Shown: positions 63,754 to 64,000 of the stretch, one piece after another | How the letters are laid out: each line of letters begins with the position of its first letter | Numbering within the stretch: position 1 is the stretch's first letter | Source of the DNA: Spodoptera frugiperda | Taxonomy: Eukaryota; Arthropoda; Insecta; Lepidoptera; Noctuidae | Direction of reading: 5' to 3' | Assembly (NCBI RefSeq): GCF_023101765.2 | Contig: NC_064215.1 | Coordinates: forward strand, 10,974,001-11,038,000 | Length of the DNA stretch: 64,000 nt | Position numbers and translations under genes: made by a program | The notes under the pieces: generated by a model | Database searches by the model: none | The model's input: the letters and a program-made list of their open reading frames with translations, nothing else | Told to the model about the DNA's origin: nothing

Positions 63754-64000
63754 TGTGGTGTTGGGTATATTGATTTGTGTGAACACAAATGTGTACTTAA
63801 TTACGTCTCTAGACAAAGCAAAGAGTTAGATTTGAGTAGAGTTTTAATGAATTTATTGGACTGCGTAAAATGGCAATAGAATGATACAGGTTAGTCGGTT
63901 ACCATAAACCTTTCATCATTCATGTCATTTTCTTTCACATTGATGAAGATTGATCACAGTTTTTGACACAAACTTCATACAAATGATGTCAGAAATCGAT
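63754..64000. other. SNX14 intron 10, runs off the window
   Basis: AT-rich intron sequence with no further exon before the window ends. Confidence 0.5.

Overview
The window is nuclear DNA of an insect, most likely a moth or butterfly. It is AT-rich. Its genes are split by short spliceosomal introns. Introns and spacers are full of transposon debris of types that I associate with Lepidoptera: tRNA-headed SINEs, recurrent LINE 3' tails, Helitron-like remnants, and many short elements with terminal inverted repeats (TIRs). The order is an inference from these repeats and from protein style; no species name can be supported.

Layout. Positions 1-17,000 hold no gene that I can support: only MITEs, a SINE, LINE remnants, one weak exon candidate near 9.1 kb, and a tight cluster of five CTCF-like motifs at 14.76-14.95 kb. 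A Zucchini/PLD6-type phospholipase D gene (piRNA biogenesis at mitochondria) lies on the minus strand at about 17.06-18.29 kb. It is head to head, about 0.6 kb apart, with a 19-exon plus-strand gene (18,907-47,984). That gene encodes a type II membrane alpha-glucosidase of family GH31 with a trefoil domain. All of its intron phases match and the spliced CDS is 1,104 codons plus stop.

The 8.46-kb intron 12 of the glucosidase contains a complete eight-exon minus-strand gene (about 34.9-39.6 kb). It encodes a fusion of a Mutator-like transposase domain and a YqaJ-type nuclease, and is interrupted by one nonsense codon late in the nuclease domain. Intron 16 contains an apparently intact 1,585-bp Tc1-like transposon (44,656-46,240) with TIRs and TA target duplications. 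Intron 4 carries a 5'-truncated LINE. A decayed second copy of the trefoil exon lies 511 bp upstream of the real one.

Downstream, the glucosidase 3' flank contains a 330-bp direct duplication split by a compound fold-back repeat. It converges on a single-coding-exon mitochondrial glycine cleavage H protein gene (minus strand, 51,250-51,789, with a 5'UTR intron). That gene is divergent from the 5' two-thirds of an SNX14-type sorting nexin (plus strand, 53,231 to beyond the last exon seen, 63,661), which runs off the window before its PX domain.

The host genes are unrelated housekeeping functions and do not form an operon-like unit. The notable content is the nested transposase-nuclease gene, the intact Tc1 element, the exon and splice-site duplications, several perfect hairpins (one with arms of about 102 bp), and the insulator-like motif cluster. 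All exon boundaries come from reading splice consensus and phase; no transcript or database search was available.
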